Positions 1-12,557 of a DNA stretch of 64,000 nucleotides are shown in pieces. How positions within the stretch are numbered: the stretch's first letter is position 1; every line of letters starts with the position of its first letter. The stretch is from Lepisosteus oculatus (taxonomy: Eukaryota; Chordata; Actinopteri; Semionotiformes; Lepisosteidae), in contig NC_090697.1 in the NCBI RefSeq assembly GCF_040954835.1, forward strand, positions 38,128,788 to 38,192,787. Direction: 5' to 3'. The notes under the pieces were generated by a model. The model searched no databases. It was not told the origin of the DNA and saw nothing but the letters and a program-made list of their open reading frames with translations. The position numbers and the translations under genes are program-made.

Positions 1-438
1 TCTACAGATTGAAGGTTCTGATTCTGCCTGATGCATTATCAATTTGTCCGTTACTTTAAATATACAGTATATGCAGTGGGGGACCTCGAATATTGGTGTT
101 TACAAGGGCTTTGGACTATTAAAAGTGTTTTTATTGATATGTAAAATAAGCTTGCAGTCTTTCTTTCTATATACAGTATTGCATGAAACTGTGTTAAAGT
201 TTATTTGAAATGTATTTAAATATGATCACTTCTTTTATCCATATTAAATACTAAATTGTATCTGTATTATAACATATTATATTAATAAATCAAATAAACT
301 TTGAATTTAATTTTTTTAAATTTTCAGTATTATTTCTTTAGTTAACATGTTGCTGTGTACTCCTATTTTCATTTCTAATATACCACATACTGTAAGTCAA
401 CTGCCTATGTTCCATGCTTTTATGTAATTCACCCACAG
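1..438. other. AT-rich sequence, probably intron
   Basis: No coding signal is visible. The stretch ends in an acceptor-like sequence (cacccacag) at 430-438 directly before the first candidate exon, so it is most simply read as intron of the gene that ends at 1806. Confidence 0.3.
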
Positions 439-1806
439 ATACGATCAGCCATTTTCCGCAGATTTTCATTCGTTCAGAGAGGTTCTCAACAGACAAGGGT
501 GAGTTATGATGCTTTAAATGCTTTAGTAAACATCGAAAGAGTTTGTTCTTCGGTATATGATTTTAATCAAGTCTTACAAATTTAAATATTTAAACAATTA
601 TTATCTTTCATATAAATTGTAATTCCCTAGTCTTTAACACTATGTGGACACTTGAAGACACACATTTCATGCATTTTACATTACATTTCACAAAATTATC
701 ATTTTATTAATTCACTTATTTTATTTTACCTGCAGCATTGGTCCCTGTATTTAAACTTTGTGTAATTTTTAAACATTATAAGTCAACTTGGATATACAGT
801 ACTAATCAAATACTTTATGAGAAAGATAAAAGTTGTTCATGTAAGAAGATTTGTGAACAAAGCACCAAAACCTAAATGAATTGCAGAAAACAGAACTTTA
901 CATGGGTAAAAGCCATTCAGTTGCTAGACTCAACCATTGTCATGCACTTGGAAATGTCCTTTCGTCAGAGCTCAACACAAATGCAGTGGGCCAAGTTACC
1001 TAAAATGTCATGTATTGTTGCAGAGCACAAGTGGTGGTACGTCTTCAAGTGGAAACAGATTCAATGTATTCAAACGAAGAAGGAGTAAGTAGGCATTTAT
1101 TTTATCTTATATTATAATGATTAAAAAAGTGGCTGTTTGAAGACATTTGAAGCTTCTGAGATTCCACTTTACCCGTTTAGTGCCATCAAGTCAGTCAATA
1201 TGTAAATACTGAAACATTAGGATTCAATATTGCCAGGATATTTGCATTGGTCATTATAAACGTTGAGTTGTAAGTCATTATCAGGTAATAAGTAGCTGAA
1301 GCATACATGTATTGAAATCTGTTGTGATGACTGTGAAGAATGTTGGTGTCTTTGTCTTAATACAGTAACTGTCACATTAGGTTTACCATCCTGCTTTGAA
1401 AAATGAACATTTGGTGGATACTCAACTTTAGGAAAAAAAAACAAAATTTTAAAATTGTTTTAGGCAGTTTAATATTATACTCTTGAAATGTTTACATGTT
1501 GTGTTATAGATTCTTGGTGTCATTTTCTCTCTAGGAATAATAGGCTGTTACTGTAACATAGCACAACTGTAAAAGTTTTACAAATATGGTCCAAAGTCTA
1601 CTATGGATAAAATAAATAAGAAAACCAAAAATGATATATACTCAATACAATACTGATACTACCTCAGTACTGTTTCTGCCTTAAATAGCAGCCATTAAAA
1701 TTGCAATATTTCATGTGAAATGTATTCCTTTATTGCAGGGATGTTCAATGTTGCAGAAGCCACATCCTCAAGCCAGTCTGCTACAGAGTCTTTCATCAAT
1801 ACTTAA
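439..1806 (+). CDS. 3' end of an unidentified gene (three candidate exons)
   Basis: Three short exons can be joined: 439-498 (60 nt), 1024-1084 (61 nt) and 1739-1806 (68 nt, ending TAA at 1804-1806). Each has an AG acceptor; the first two have strong donors (gtgagt at 499, gtaagt at 1085), and exon 3 has a T-rich tract before its AG. The phases agree: exon 1 keeps frame, exon 2 ends one base into a codon, and exon 3 supplies the other two. The joined tail has about 62 residues. It is basic and Ser/Thr-rich, with a possible PKA-type RRFS motif in exon 1 and an Arg run (KRRRR) across the exon 2/3 junction, and it ends ESFINT. I do not recognise the family. An alternative frame is open through exon 2 alone, so the reading is tentative. 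Upstream exons would lie outside the window. Confidence 0.4.
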
Positions 1807-3359
1807 TTCAATAACACAAATTATGTAGATAAATTAGTCAATTTAAATTTTGTGAAAATGTTTAGAACAGTTAATTGATGAAGTACTGAAGCATAAAGCA
1901 GTGACCGTCTGCTAGTACTGTATTGTTTTCTCTTAATCACATTAGCCCTATACAAACAACAGTATAAAACACAAAACCTTTTTTAATGAATGTTAAACTG
2001 TTGTTGACTTTTATTTTGTTTAAAAGGGCCCACTTGCTTTTTTATGTTATTAAATCCATCAACTCCCATTATATATGTCCAATAAATAAGTACAGTGTAA
2101 TTGTATACAAATAATCACGTTTAGCTGTTATCAGAAATTTTACAACCCTTTTACAGTACACTGTTCTAGTAAGATCATAAATGCCAATTTAACAGGCCTT
2201 TCAGACCACTATTGTTTCAATCTCTTAGTACTTGTTTTTGCAATCCAGTCAAAACCAAAGTGATCATGCCATTCTTGTAACAGACAGATTCTGCATATAT
2301 CTGTACACACTATGAACTTTGTGAAAAGTATTATTGCTCATATAAGCACCAGAAACTATAGGCTTAATGTCCAAACACCTTATTATCTATTCACAGTGTG
2401 TTGAATATCCAATCTGATATATACTCATGCAATTTAAATATTTGTAACTAAAGTAAAAACAGGATCATACCACATAAACTTTTAGACAAAAACATAATTA
2501 ATGTATTAATGACTGTATTTTAATTACTGTTAAGTAATGTGAATGGAACAACTTTTGGAAAGAAATAAAATTAGAATTTAAATAAAATCACAATACTATC
2601 ACCTCATTGACCTTCTACATAACAATACCTTCTATGACTGTAATGCAGTCAGTCTACAGTATGTTGTCCGCAGTTTGACTCAGAAAACCAATTGTTTCAG
2701 AAGTGCATTAAGAGTAAAAATTAGTCATATCATAGGGCAGATTACATCAGATGTGTAGGTGTTTGAAGAGTACAAAAGTGATGTAATCTAACAGTAATAT
2801 CACTAAATCGTGCAGAACCCTGATCTGACATCTTAATAATATAAGAAAACTGATCTCTGTTGAATAATATGATTTTTTTTTCAATTTCTTATAGAAAATT
2901 GTTTTTTATGCTTAATATAAATACTTTAAAACATCTTTAAGTAATGCTTGGCTTTACACAGCAAGACATGTAACTGGTATTAATCTAAAAACTGTTTTTT
3001 TTACTAGTTTATGCCCTTTTAATTATAAAAGATAAAGGTTTGTCAAATAATGTTATACTCTGTGAAACCAAATTTCTCTAAAAAATAATGAAAATAAAAT
3101 ATTTAATTTCTGATTTCTTTCTTTAGATAGTGAGACATTAAACTATTGTATTTCTCACTGAAAGCACTAACATCAAGAAAAAGATAAGTGGAAACTTAAC
3201 TGTAATGTGATATACTGTATAATGCAATGTTTGTTTTAATCACACAAAAATAAACAAACATAGTAGCTGCAATAGCCAATTGCTTGGCTTTGTTGACTAA
3301 AAATGTTCAGTTCTTTCCACCCATTAGTGTATGACATTCCTTTAAAGTCCTGGAATGCA
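1807..3359. other. AT-rich, possible 3' UTR then intergenic
   Basis: This follows the candidate stop codon. AATAAA-type signals occur (for example near 2080 and 2565) and could end the transcript. No open frame of note and no recognised repeat. Confidence 0.3.
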
Positions 3360-4260
3360 ATTGGTTTCTCTTCTATGCATAAGGTCCAGAGCAGCAATAT
3401 CATTTTCAAATGTTATTTTACCAACAATACCAGCATCAAGATCATTTATATAAATTAGGAAGAGCAGTGGTCCTAGAAAAGATCTCTGTGGTGATCTACC
3501 AATTACATTACCCCAATTTGAAAATTAACACATCTGTTGCTTTCTGTTTTCATTTACTTAACCAATTCTCAATGCAAATGTGAATGACATAGAATTTGAA
3601 AATTAATCATTTATGGAGGACTTTATTAAAGGCTATCTAAAAAGCTTAATGTACCATATCATATGCTCTGTATGTATCAATTAGTGTAATTTCATTTTCA
3701 AAGAATTCAAGTTAGTTAGATCTAAATTCCTTTTCTAACAACATTTTGACAGTTCCGTAGGATGTTATTTCCATATAGTCCTCTAATTTAGTTCATATAA
3801 TCATTTCTATTACATTTCTATTACAAAGCAAGAATTATTGTTCTTTTATTACTTGACTCAGCCTTTTCACAGTTCTTGGATGGGTACTACATTACTCCAG
3901 ACCTCAGGTCCCCATCTTAAGAGACTGTTGAAGGAGTTGCATCAATTGCCTTCTGAATGTCTATAGTTTCCTTAAATACTACAACTGGGACCTGGAGATT
4001 CATTTACATTTTTTTGAGCAGTTTGAGACCTTCTAGTACCCAAAATTCTTACCTCTTCTGTGTCAATACTGTACAGTATAATAAAGAACTTTCTTCTGCT
4101 GCCCAATGAATGTTATTGACTTTTTCTTTGAATACGAATGAAAAACTCATTCCGTACATCTGCCTTTCAACATCTAGAAGTTTCCATCTTTATCTTGGAT
4201 GCATTGATCCATGCACGAATCCAAAATCAATACAAATGATCTTTATTTATCTGTCATTAC
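3360..4260 (-). mobile_element. Decayed CR1-like LINE fragment
   Basis: Read on the minus strand, about 3430-3490 encodes a broken version of the reverse-transcriptase segment GSVLGPLLFLIYINDLD that is common in CR1/L2-group LINEs. Flanking stretches to about 4250 also fit the antisense of such an ORF2, including parts upstream of the RT core. Many stops and indels are present, so it is an old dead copy. Assignment is from pattern memory; the clade is not secure. Confidence 0.5.
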
Positions 4261-6039
4261 CATCACACCTGGCCTAGAAAGAAATAAAAAAAAACATTTC
4301 AATGATTTTTAACATATATTTACAGAACAGAAAATAAAAATCACTCTGTGCTCTTAAAACTATTTTTTCTTGCCTTAGATTTTGCTAATTCAATCACTTC
4401 TAATTCTTTTAGATCTAGTTTCCCAGCTATGGGTAGAGACAGGTATCAAACTATTTATTATTGAGCTCCGTGAAGTTGACAATTGCTGGCGACAAAAAAG
4501 GAACTTCCTGTCACAGGAACCTAAGTGATACTCTGAGTTCTTAGCTTTTCCTGCCCTGTACAAAAGCCCTCTTAACATAAGTGAAGGGCAATTCAGAAAT
4601 TCAATTTCATAGAAAATGTGTGGGTTGATAAGTATGTTTGATTGGGGGCCCTAAGAAAAGGATTAGATGGAACAATGCATTATTACACCTGGCAATCTGT
4701 GTACGGCCATTTACCTAAATTAGCACTGGTTAGTTGGCTCTGTCAATAGAAAGCATTGTAGAGATGCTTCCACCCCCCAGGAGAAAAGTCAAGAGCCTTT
4801 GTGATGAAAGATTAAGTTCAAGCCAGTTCAAGCAGAACTGGGACAAGAAAAGATCACAGAATTGGACCTAGGACACTAGGGACTTTACAGGGAACAGCTG
4901 AGGAAAGCTCTAGCATCATCTCCCTCCTGACATTAGAGCATGAGGGAACCACGTTGTTTGGGATGACCAGAGAAGGTGAATAAGAATCACTGTTACAGTT
5001 GCCGGATTAGTTGAGAGAGATCCTGTGCAGAGTAGGGTGCCAAATCAAAAGCTAGTCCGAGATTTCAAAAGCCAAAGGGTCAAAGAGAAAACAAGCCGAA
5101 AAACCATGAGAATCAAGACAAATGATGAACACCGAGTATCAGGAGTGAGCTTCCAAAATACTGAGCAGAGAATGAATGACCAGAGCATCCTAAAATCGAG
5201 AAGACCTAAGGGTGTGTTGATTAAATGGGACAGGTGAGTGGTCAGGTATTCCTGAAAAGTCTACACCTTCTTAAAGTGGCTGTATGAGAAACCGGAGACG
5301 TAACAACCACCTAAGGAACTACATAGGGGACAGAAATGCAGGACTGCAGTATTTTGGAACATTTGTTGGGTAACTGGGGTCTAATGGGGTGCTTGTGGCC
5401 AGTCTGGAATGTCTGTGTTTTAGAGTTCTATTTTTTATCTGCTCTGCGATATTGAGTGGACAGTGTTGAATATTATTATCTACTAGAAAATAAAAAGGCA
5501 CTTTATCCATACCAGTATCTGTTGCTGTTCTGTGCATGCACTGATGTTTTTAAGAGTAGAAGGGGTACTGAGCATGAAACACAATGTAGCAACAGCTAGC
5601 AGTCCATGATTTAGAGAGGGAAAACATACATTATGAATGAAAATGAAAAATGAAAAAACATATTATAACTTTATAATTAGAATAAATGGCAGTTATAGTA
5701 TATACACTATATATTCAGTCCAGTAAATAAAACAGAGAATTAACTTTTACTGTACATCATATGTAAATAGTGAAAATTTAATTACTCTCTCCTGTACTGT
5801 TCAATAACAAAAATACAAAATGAAATACACTATCAATAATATAATGAAGTGTCTTTAAGAATATAGATATCATAGTGTCAATAACCTGATTAGTGTCAAT
5901 AGATATTGATAAAATAGTGTCAATAATCTGACTGGTGTCAATATTTCCAGTTTTCAGTGGGCTGAAAAGTAAGGAGATGTATGCAGAAACATATGGGTCT
6001 GTGGATTCAGTGTTCAAAGCAGTAATAAGGTTTACCTTT
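4261..6039. other. No gene recognised; unclassified repeat-like sequence
   Basis: A purine-rich stretch at 5025-5240 (many 'aaagccaaa/gtcaaag' phrases) looks like a degraded interspersed repeat. At about 5875-5945 a phrase with 'gtgtcaata' recurs imperfectly. No conserved protein is seen. Confidence 0.3.
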
Positions 6040-6100
6040 GGAGTTTTGTGAATTTACTGGGGCAATTATGAATTGTAGCAGTAATCACGAGGTGATTCGT
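6040..6100 (+). repeat. Dispersed repeat, partner at 61980-62045
   Basis: About 60 bp around 'gcaattatgaattgtagcag' here resembles 'acaattattaattgtagcag' near 62005, with flanks also similar (gttttgtg upstream, tcac downstream). Two copies of an unnamed dispersed repeat about 56 kb apart. Confidence 0.45.
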
Positions 6101-6103
6101 TAT

Positions 6104-6237
6104 AGCTATTAGACAATCAATTGTCACAACAACCAGCAACGCACACACACACAGATTCAATACACAAGATAGCTATTAGACAATCAATTGTCACAACAAC
6201 CAGCAACGCACACACACACAGATTCAATACACAAGAT
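6104..6237 (+). repeat. Tandem duplication, 2 x 67 bp
   Basis: The unit beginning agctattagacaatcaattg is present at 6104-6170 and again at 6171-6237, essentially identical, each with a short CA run. The near-identity points to a recent duplication. Confidence 0.85.
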
Positions 6238-6479
6238 ACATTTATTGAACGTAAATTGTGCGCCAAACATATACATATATCAGTCTGCCTGGTTACAGGT
6301 GGCTTACTGTGAGGGTTATAGAAATTCAGGTATATAATCATAAAAAGCTTCAAACACAAAAACATACACAACAGAGAATATACTTTAGTATACCGTTCAG
6401 CTATACCATATCATTAATCAGTCCCATTAACCACTCTTACACTAAATTTAAAAGTAAATACATTACTCATTAATTAAAT

Positions 6480-7044
6480 TGATAACAACTCGTGTTGAAG
6501 TAACAATTAAATTCTTGAGATGTAATGTTGAACATTGGGTTTACTTAACCACTGTGTATGGATTTGGATTTGGTTTGGATTTCCTGGCACGAACACCAAA
6601 ACCAGCTGACAGGCTCTGTTGCAACTCTGTCGAAGCGCTCGTCCAATAGGCGTCGTCCCGGCGTCCTCTGGCTACTGGCCAACCAGTCGAGGTGCAGCTC
6701 AGAGTAGGACAAAGGGAGGAATCTAACTACAGCGTGCAGTGCAGTCGTTCGTTCCTTGAACTTGAGTTCCTTCCCGGTCAAGTGCTGCTTCTGAATAAAA
6801 CTATCCAGATTGTCGACAAGGGTCCAACTGTAGGCTTCCGTTGATCGAGCAGAGTATTCACATTGGTCGTTGCAGAATTCTGTCTTTGTATGTATTGGAT
6901 CCCCAGCCTTGCGCTCAGAACAAAGTCCAAGGCCCAGTGCAGATAACATCGGTAGTCACGTGATTGCCCCTGAGGGTACGCAAAAATGGCAGAGGAGAGC
7001 AAAGACCTGAGCTTGTGCCACCGTTTTAACCAAGACACAGATGT
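6480..7044. other. GC-richer island of unknown origin
   Basis: Base composition is higher in GC than both flanks. The minus strand is open for 134 codons (6545-6949), rich in charged residues, but I recognise no domain. It abuts a 5S-SINE fragment and may be part of an old LTR element or another repeat. Confidence 0.2.
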
Positions 7045-7195
7045 GTGCTCACCCTGCGGTCCATGTGGATCCTAATGCCCCAGTATTGTGATGGGGACAC
7101 TATACTGTAAACAGGCGCCGTCCTTCGGATGACACGTAAAACCAAGGTCCTGACTCTCCGTGGTCATTAAAAATCCCAGGGCTACTACTTTTGAG
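7045..7195 (+). mobile_element. 5S-derived SINE fragment (middle part)
   Basis: It contains the central domain of the SINE family (gcccacgtg-type start of the body, 'cctaatgccccagtat', 'ggtcattaaaaatcccaggg'). The 5S-like head and the L2-like tail are both missing. Confidence 0.75.
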
Positions 7196-8019
7196 GATGG
7201 AGATAATATTTACTGGTTCCTCATTGCAGTCTACTGTCATGGAATCTATACAGTTAAACTGATATGTTATCAATTGTTCTCAATTGATATTTTACGCAGG
7301 AACAAATATTACCATGATAAAGGATTCTAGGTCTTAGAAGCAATAAGTTTTAGACTCACTTATGTAAGTATTGTGTGGCTGCCTCTACTTCTGCAAACTA
7401 ACATTTGTTTCCATTTCAGATGCTTTTCTAATCAATCTGTTTTCTCTGTTGAAGTCTGTAAATATTCTTCCATTATTTTTTTCAGACTGTAAAGCAGTGA
7501 TTGTGTTGGGTGACATTCTGAATACAGTCACAAAATTTAAAACTAAGATATTACCTAACTGCTTGTTTTATTTCAGTCAAAACATGATGGATTTCTTACA
7601 TTTCATCACAATTAAGTTTAGTATCCATTAGTAACAACAAAGGATTTTATTAGAAATACATATTTCCCTCTAATCTTAATAAGACTGAAACTAAATTGAA
7701 ATCTTAACTAAAACTCCTTGAATACACAATGAACTATTCTAAAACTTTTGTGATTAAACTGGACCTTTCTAGGAAAGTTGTCAATCTATTACTGAAAATG
7801 CATAGAATCTGCTGTTTATACAGCAAGGCAGAATTATTTTCATGGCCGTAGATAAGTTATCTTTTAAACCCCTTGCCGAAAGTTCCGGATGCCAGCATCT
7901 GTCTGGAATTTGAAATTTGTATTGTGAAAAATATAAAAGCAAAAAACAAAAACTTCCTGAAGTATTAGAAAACTATCATCCTTACTTTGAAGATTCAAAG
8001 AAATGTCCAAAGTATTTGT
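7196..8019. other. AT-rich, nothing recognised
   Basis: There are short open stretches only, no family motif, and no clear repeat boundary. Confidence 0.3.
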
Positions 8020-8475
8020 CACAATCGCAACTCCTCCTCTTAAGGGCCCTCCACCCCTTCCTCGTTCTACCTCATTCCCCACACCTGTTCCTTATTCCAG
8101 CCCCTCTTAAAAAAACAGACGTAGACGTCACTTGAGGTTCCTCATTGAATCGCGTTTCATCAGAGTCCGGGTCCTGTTGCGTCTGGCTCCTTTATGCTTT
8201 TAACTTTCTGTTCCTGATTCCCCTCTCCGGTTCCGACCTGGTTCCTGTTCCTATTCCCCCCCAGATAGATCGCCTGGCCATGGACTTCTGCCTTTGTTTC
8301 CGATTACCCCTTTGGATTTCCTATATGAATTGTTTGCCCCGGACTCACTTCCCCTGGACACCTGCACTCCTTGGACACGCACCCTTGTCTCCATCCCTTC
8401 GCCTGCATGATTTTATTCCTACTGTGTCTTCACCAACCGGATCGTGTTGTCTGCATAAGGCCTAGAAAGAACTGC
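8020..8475 (+). repeat. C/T-rich LTR-like sequence
   Basis: Pyrimidine-rich sequence with repeated 'cctggttcctgttcc' and 'ccctggaca' phrases resembles the LTRs of fish Gypsy elements. No paired LTR or target duplication was found, so a solo LTR is only an inference. Confidence 0.25.
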
Positions 8476-8489
8476 TACGTGACAGTATT

Positions 8490-8775
8490 GTATTGTAACA
8501 GTTTTGGGTTCGGCGAGGATGGACTCAGTGACCCAGACACTGGTTGAGTAAAGAAAGCAGCGCTTTAATTAAACTTCGGTACAGCCAGCACAGCACTCCC
8601 GCTACCACGCGTCTGCAGAAGACAGACTGAGGGTGAGAGAGAACGAGCAAGCACCAGAGAGAGACGAGAGCAACACTACTCTATTCGGGTACCTACACGG
8701 GGATAGGGTGGCGATTGGATACAAGTATAACAGGGGTGCGAAACCAGGGAACTATTTACAAGAATGTGGGCGATC
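8490..8775 (-). repeat. Second LTR-like segment
   Basis: GC-richer sequence with 'cagcgctttaattaaac' and purine-rich 'gagagagaacgagc' resembles the antisense of an LTR. It is joined closely to the preceding LTR-like segment. Boundaries are not defined. Confidence 0.2.
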
Positions 8776-8925
8776 TCATCACACTGTACACCCGTCTCAA
8801 CCAATCTTATTAAGCTCTCTCTTGTAGCCTGTATATGCGTGTACAGTACATGTCTAAATCATCTTCTCCCTAAGAGGTATGCAGTTACAGTAACAAATTT
8901 CAATGATGCTTTGAGGATATGGCCA

Positions 8926-9488
8926 GTAGCCATATTGCCCTGCAACTTGCACCTGGCAACACTCTGAAGCTAAGTAGATGTGAGCCTGGACACCTGGATG
9001 GTAGACCTCCTTGGAAAGCTAAGGTTGCTGCTGAAAGTGATATTAGGAGCCAGTAGGGGGGCACTCACCCTGCAGTCCGTGTGGATCCTAATGTCCCAGT
9101 ATAGTGACAGGGATACCATACTGTAAAGAGGTGCTATCCTTTGAATAACGCATAAAACAGAGGTCCTGTCTCTCTGTGGTCATTAAATATTCCAGGGTGT
9201 TTTTCTTTTTAAAAAAGTAGTAGCGATCTTACCCCAGCATCCTAGCCAAATGTCTCACTGGTCTTCACCAATGATGGCCTCTTGGTAATCCCCATCTATG
9301 AATTGGCTTCATCACTCTGTTATCCTCCCCACTTATACTTGGTGAGCATACTGGATCACTAACTGCCATCACATCATCCAGGTGGGTGCTGCACATTGGT
9401 GGTGTTGGAGGGGGGTCCCCATTATTTGTAAAATGTTTTCAGTGGAGTGTCCAGAAAACCACAATATAAATGTAAGGAATTCTTCTTA
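8926..9488 (+). mobile_element. 5S-derived SINE, near full length
   Basis: The head has 5S rRNA-like internal promoter phrases (gaagctaagtagatgtgagcc and cacctggatggtagacctcc), followed by the family body and an L2-type tail (gtaaaatgttttcagtggag, then tataaatgtaagg). Diverged by many substitutions. Confidence 0.85.
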
Positions 9489-10086
9489 AAATAGTATATT
9501 GCAGTTTGTTTAGCTTCTTCTTATTGTATAATGCAGCTACTTTAGTTACATACACACGGATACCTCTTTAGGGTTGTATACCTGTATATGAATGACATAA
9601 TTAAAAGGACTAATCGAAATACAAATTTAGAGTAATGTAAAATAAGTTGTATGGTGGCTGTTATTGTTTATTGGTAATAAATTTTGTAGGTGCAGTGTAA
9701 AGTGCACTAATTCTGTAGCTGAGTCACTAAGGAGTTGTTGGTGCTTGAGTGCAGGAGCAACCAGCAACTCTCCCAGTTTAAACTCTCTCTGGTAGGCTGC
9801 GTGTGCATTCTTAAATAATATTCTGCTTAATAGGTGTTGAGGCAAGACTGAAGAATCATCATGGGAGCAAGAACCAACTGCTCTGCAAAGGTTAGAAAAG
9901 GAAGGTGCCAGACTGTCACATTACTTGCTTTTTCTTATGTAAGATTAAAGTTCAGAGACTATTGCATGAAAGGTGGATACCTGGACTTTGTGTGCATCTG
10001 GAATTCTCCAGTAAATGAACTATGCTATCGTACTGAATGGAGTTTTTTTTTTGGTTGTGTGAAATAGTAGAAGGTAGAAAGGTTTA
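9489..10086. other. No gene recognised
   Basis: AT-rich; short open frames on both strands without family motifs. Confidence 0.3.
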
Positions 10087-10122
10087 GTGTGTGTGTGTGT
10101 ATATATATACTGTATATAGTAT
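10087..10122 (+). repeat. (TG)n/(TA)n microsatellite
   Basis: A run of gtgtgtgtgtgtg passes into tatatatatactgtatata. Confidence 0.9.
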
Positions 10123-10130
10123 TTATATGC

Positions 10131-10695
10131 CAGGAGCTATATCTACCCTGCAATTCACAATTGGCAACCCACTGAAGCTGAACAGGTGTGAGCCTGGTCA
10201 GTACTGGATGGGAGACCTCCTGGGAAAAACTAAGGTTGCTGCTGGAAGAGGTGTTAGTGGGGCCAGCAGGGGGTGCTCACCTGCAGTCTATGTGGGTCCT
10301 AATGCCCCAGTATAGTGATGGGGACACTATAATGTTAAAAGGTTCCGTCCTTCAGATGAGATGTTAAATTGAGGTCCTGACTTTCTGTGGTCATTAAAAA
10401 TCTCAGGGTGTCTCTCAAAGAGTAGGAGTGTCACCCTGGCCGGCATCCTGGCCAAGTGTCACATTTGGCCTTTACCAATCATGGCCTCCGAATAATGAAT
10501 ATGAATTGGCTTCTTCACTCTGTTCTCCTCCCCACTGATAGCTGGTGAGCATTCTGGCTCATTATGGCTGCCATTGCAGCATCCACCTGGATGATGCATA
10601 TTGGTGATGCTGGAGAGGATCCCCATTACCTGTAAAGTGCTTTAAGTGGAGTGTCCAGAAAAACACTACATACTGTAAATGTAAGGAATTATTAT
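10131..10695 (+). mobile_element. 5S-derived SINE, full length
   Basis: The 5S-like head (ctgaagctgaacaggtgtga; gtactggatgggagacctcc) resembles box A and box C of the 5S promoter. The body and the L2-like tail (gtaaagtgctttaagtggag ... tgtaaggaattatta) follow. One of the most complete copies here. RNA polymerase III transcription is expected of the family, not shown. Confidence 0.88.
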
Positions 10696-11263
10696 ATGTT
10701 CAGTGACTAGGCCTACTCATAATGACTCTGTGTAACAAAACGCATAGAACTATTGTGTAATTTGTCTTTGAATCATTGTAATTCACAATTTGTAAAACTG
10801 GATTTACAGGGAAAATTGTCAGGAAGTGTCAGATTGAGGTGGCAGTGACGACATTAGTGTTAGAGCACAAGTAGCTCATAATGGTTCTGGCCCCACTTGG
10901 AAATGTATTCCGTTAGATAAGTGCAATTCAGCAGCAAACAGCAGGGTCTTACCAAGCCCTAGTAATGCCAGAGCTTTAGCCCGTGTAATTGCAGATAAGA
11001 TAGATACTTTTAAGGCAGAAATTGAAGAGCTGGACACTTTCTATAATGTAAGTCCACCTTGAATCTGCTAGTCTTAAAACAGCTTGCTGAACATCAAAAT
11101 CCTAGTATGGAGCAATTGACATCAAGTGCAAATGCCAGAGCAATTCCTCTGTTTCTGTAACGTCCCCCACTAATACAGATGGGAACATTAACTTTGGTGC
11201 TATATGTATTCAGGGCGCTGCTACTGTACCCCATCAGTGTTTTGCTGCCTCCAGCTGAGGTGC
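10696..11263. other. No gene recognised
   Basis: AT-rich sequence without motif or boundary. Confidence 0.3.
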
Positions 11264-11268
11264 AAAAG

Positions 11269-11302
<34 letters not shown>
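11264..11302 (+). repeat. (GTA)n/(GTG)n microsatellite
   Basis: Runs of ggtggtggta and gtagtagtagtagtagtag. Apparent poly-Val and poly-Thr open frames on the two strands are only this repeat. Confidence 0.92.
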
Positions 11303-11679
11303 AACACATTGTGATGCACAATTCTAAAATGTATGTGCCCATCCAGCATAAACTGCAGGTGTTCTCTGGTAAGTCAATGAAGTACTCTAATAAGGTTCAG
11401 TTTCTGAGTGTTGAGTGTTAAACAAGTGATTAATGATACAAGCCTTTCTGAGAACCAACAATGGCAATTTCTGCTGGACAGCTTGTTTTCTCTTGCTCTT
11501 AATGAAGCGTCAAGTATTGGTAAGATTGCCGCTCCATGTGTGTATTAAAGTTAAAAGTATAATTTAATGTACAATGAGAATGTTCCCCTCCTGGTGGTAC
11601 TTAAGCAGCTCATCCAAGATTGTGCATGGCCCTTTTTCTTATAGTTCATCAGATCCTTACCCTTTCAAGCTGAGTTGGT

Positions 11680-12035
11680 GTAACAAACCACCCACAAGCA
11701 TGCACATGCTCCCGCATTTCCAGGAGCTCTAGTCTCTCTAAATGCCCATGCACCAATTAACACCACACTCTATTTAAACCCCCACTCTCCTCTTTTACCT
11801 TGCTCACTATTGAGGTCTCCTCTTTGAGCTCAGTTGTTACTTGTTACTTGTCCCAGCGTTTGTTCTACTACTCTTCTGGCTTTTGACTCCTTGCTCTCGT
11901 TCTAGACCACGACTTTGCCTCTTGTTTTTGTACTTCACCTCCTTGGAACCCTTCTGGCTTCTGACTCCTACTCCTACTAAGGATAATCTGTGTACGTACA
12001 TTCCAGGTGGAACTGAACATTGAGGTACAGTACTG
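11680..12035 (+). repeat. C/T-rich LTR-like sequence
   Basis: It has a TATA-like 'ctctatttaaaccccc' followed by T/C-rich phrases (ttctggcttttgactccttg recurs in altered form 80 bp later). This resembles the R/U5 part of fish LTRs. No partner LTR is seen. Confidence 0.28.
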
Positions 12036-12263
12036 GGGGTTTAACAATGACAGTGACACACACAACATAAACATATAAAACAAACATACAACACAAGTTT
12101 CTCTGTACAAGAGTTTACAGACAAAGCATTTAAAAAACTTATGCCTAGACCACCCAGAAAAAACCCAGATTGCTACCAAGTATTCAACTCTTAAATAATG
12201 CTTGCATACAGCAGGTCATAATAAGGATTAGCTGCCTTCTATTTTAAATGGAATACAATCTGT

Positions 12264-12266
<3 letters not shown>
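12036..12266. other. No feature recognised
   Basis: AT-rich spacer between the LTR-like sequence and the CT repeat. Confidence 0.3.

Positions 12267-12311
<45 letters not shown>
12267..12311 (+). repeat. (CT)n microsatellite
   Basis: An uninterrupted run of ctctctct of about 44 bp. Confidence 0.95.
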
Positions 12312-12312
<1 letters not shown>

Positions 12313-12557
12313 ATGCCATAAAATATATTACAGCCTTTCTCCCCATTCTAAAAATGCACCCACAAAGTTCAAGTTCAGGTTCACGTTTATTTGTCATTCC
12401 AGCCATATACAGTGGAACGAAATATCGTTCCTCCTCCTCCTCCATGGTGCAAATACAGACAGGACACTGACATAGACATCATAGACAGGATACACATAGA
12501 GCAGATAATGCAAATTACTAGTGAAATAATACAATATACACAAAACCCTGGGGGCAT

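Noticed and set aside
876-1088. A 70-codon open frame ending near 1088
   Set aside because: It runs through intron-like sequence and a T-poor acceptor; the spliced reading using only 1024-1084 in another phase fits the flanking exons better.
6545-6949. A 134-codon open frame considered as a retroviral gag or accessory gene
   Set aside because: No recognisable motif; composition alone does not support it, so it is listed only as an unknown island.
11094-11421. Open frames with poly-Thr and poly-Val
   Set aside because: They arise from the GTA/GTG trinucleotide run at 11264-11302.
12239-12475. Open frames on both strands rich in Ser-Leu or Arg-Glu
   Set aside because: They are produced by the (CT)n microsatellite and have no other coding evidence.
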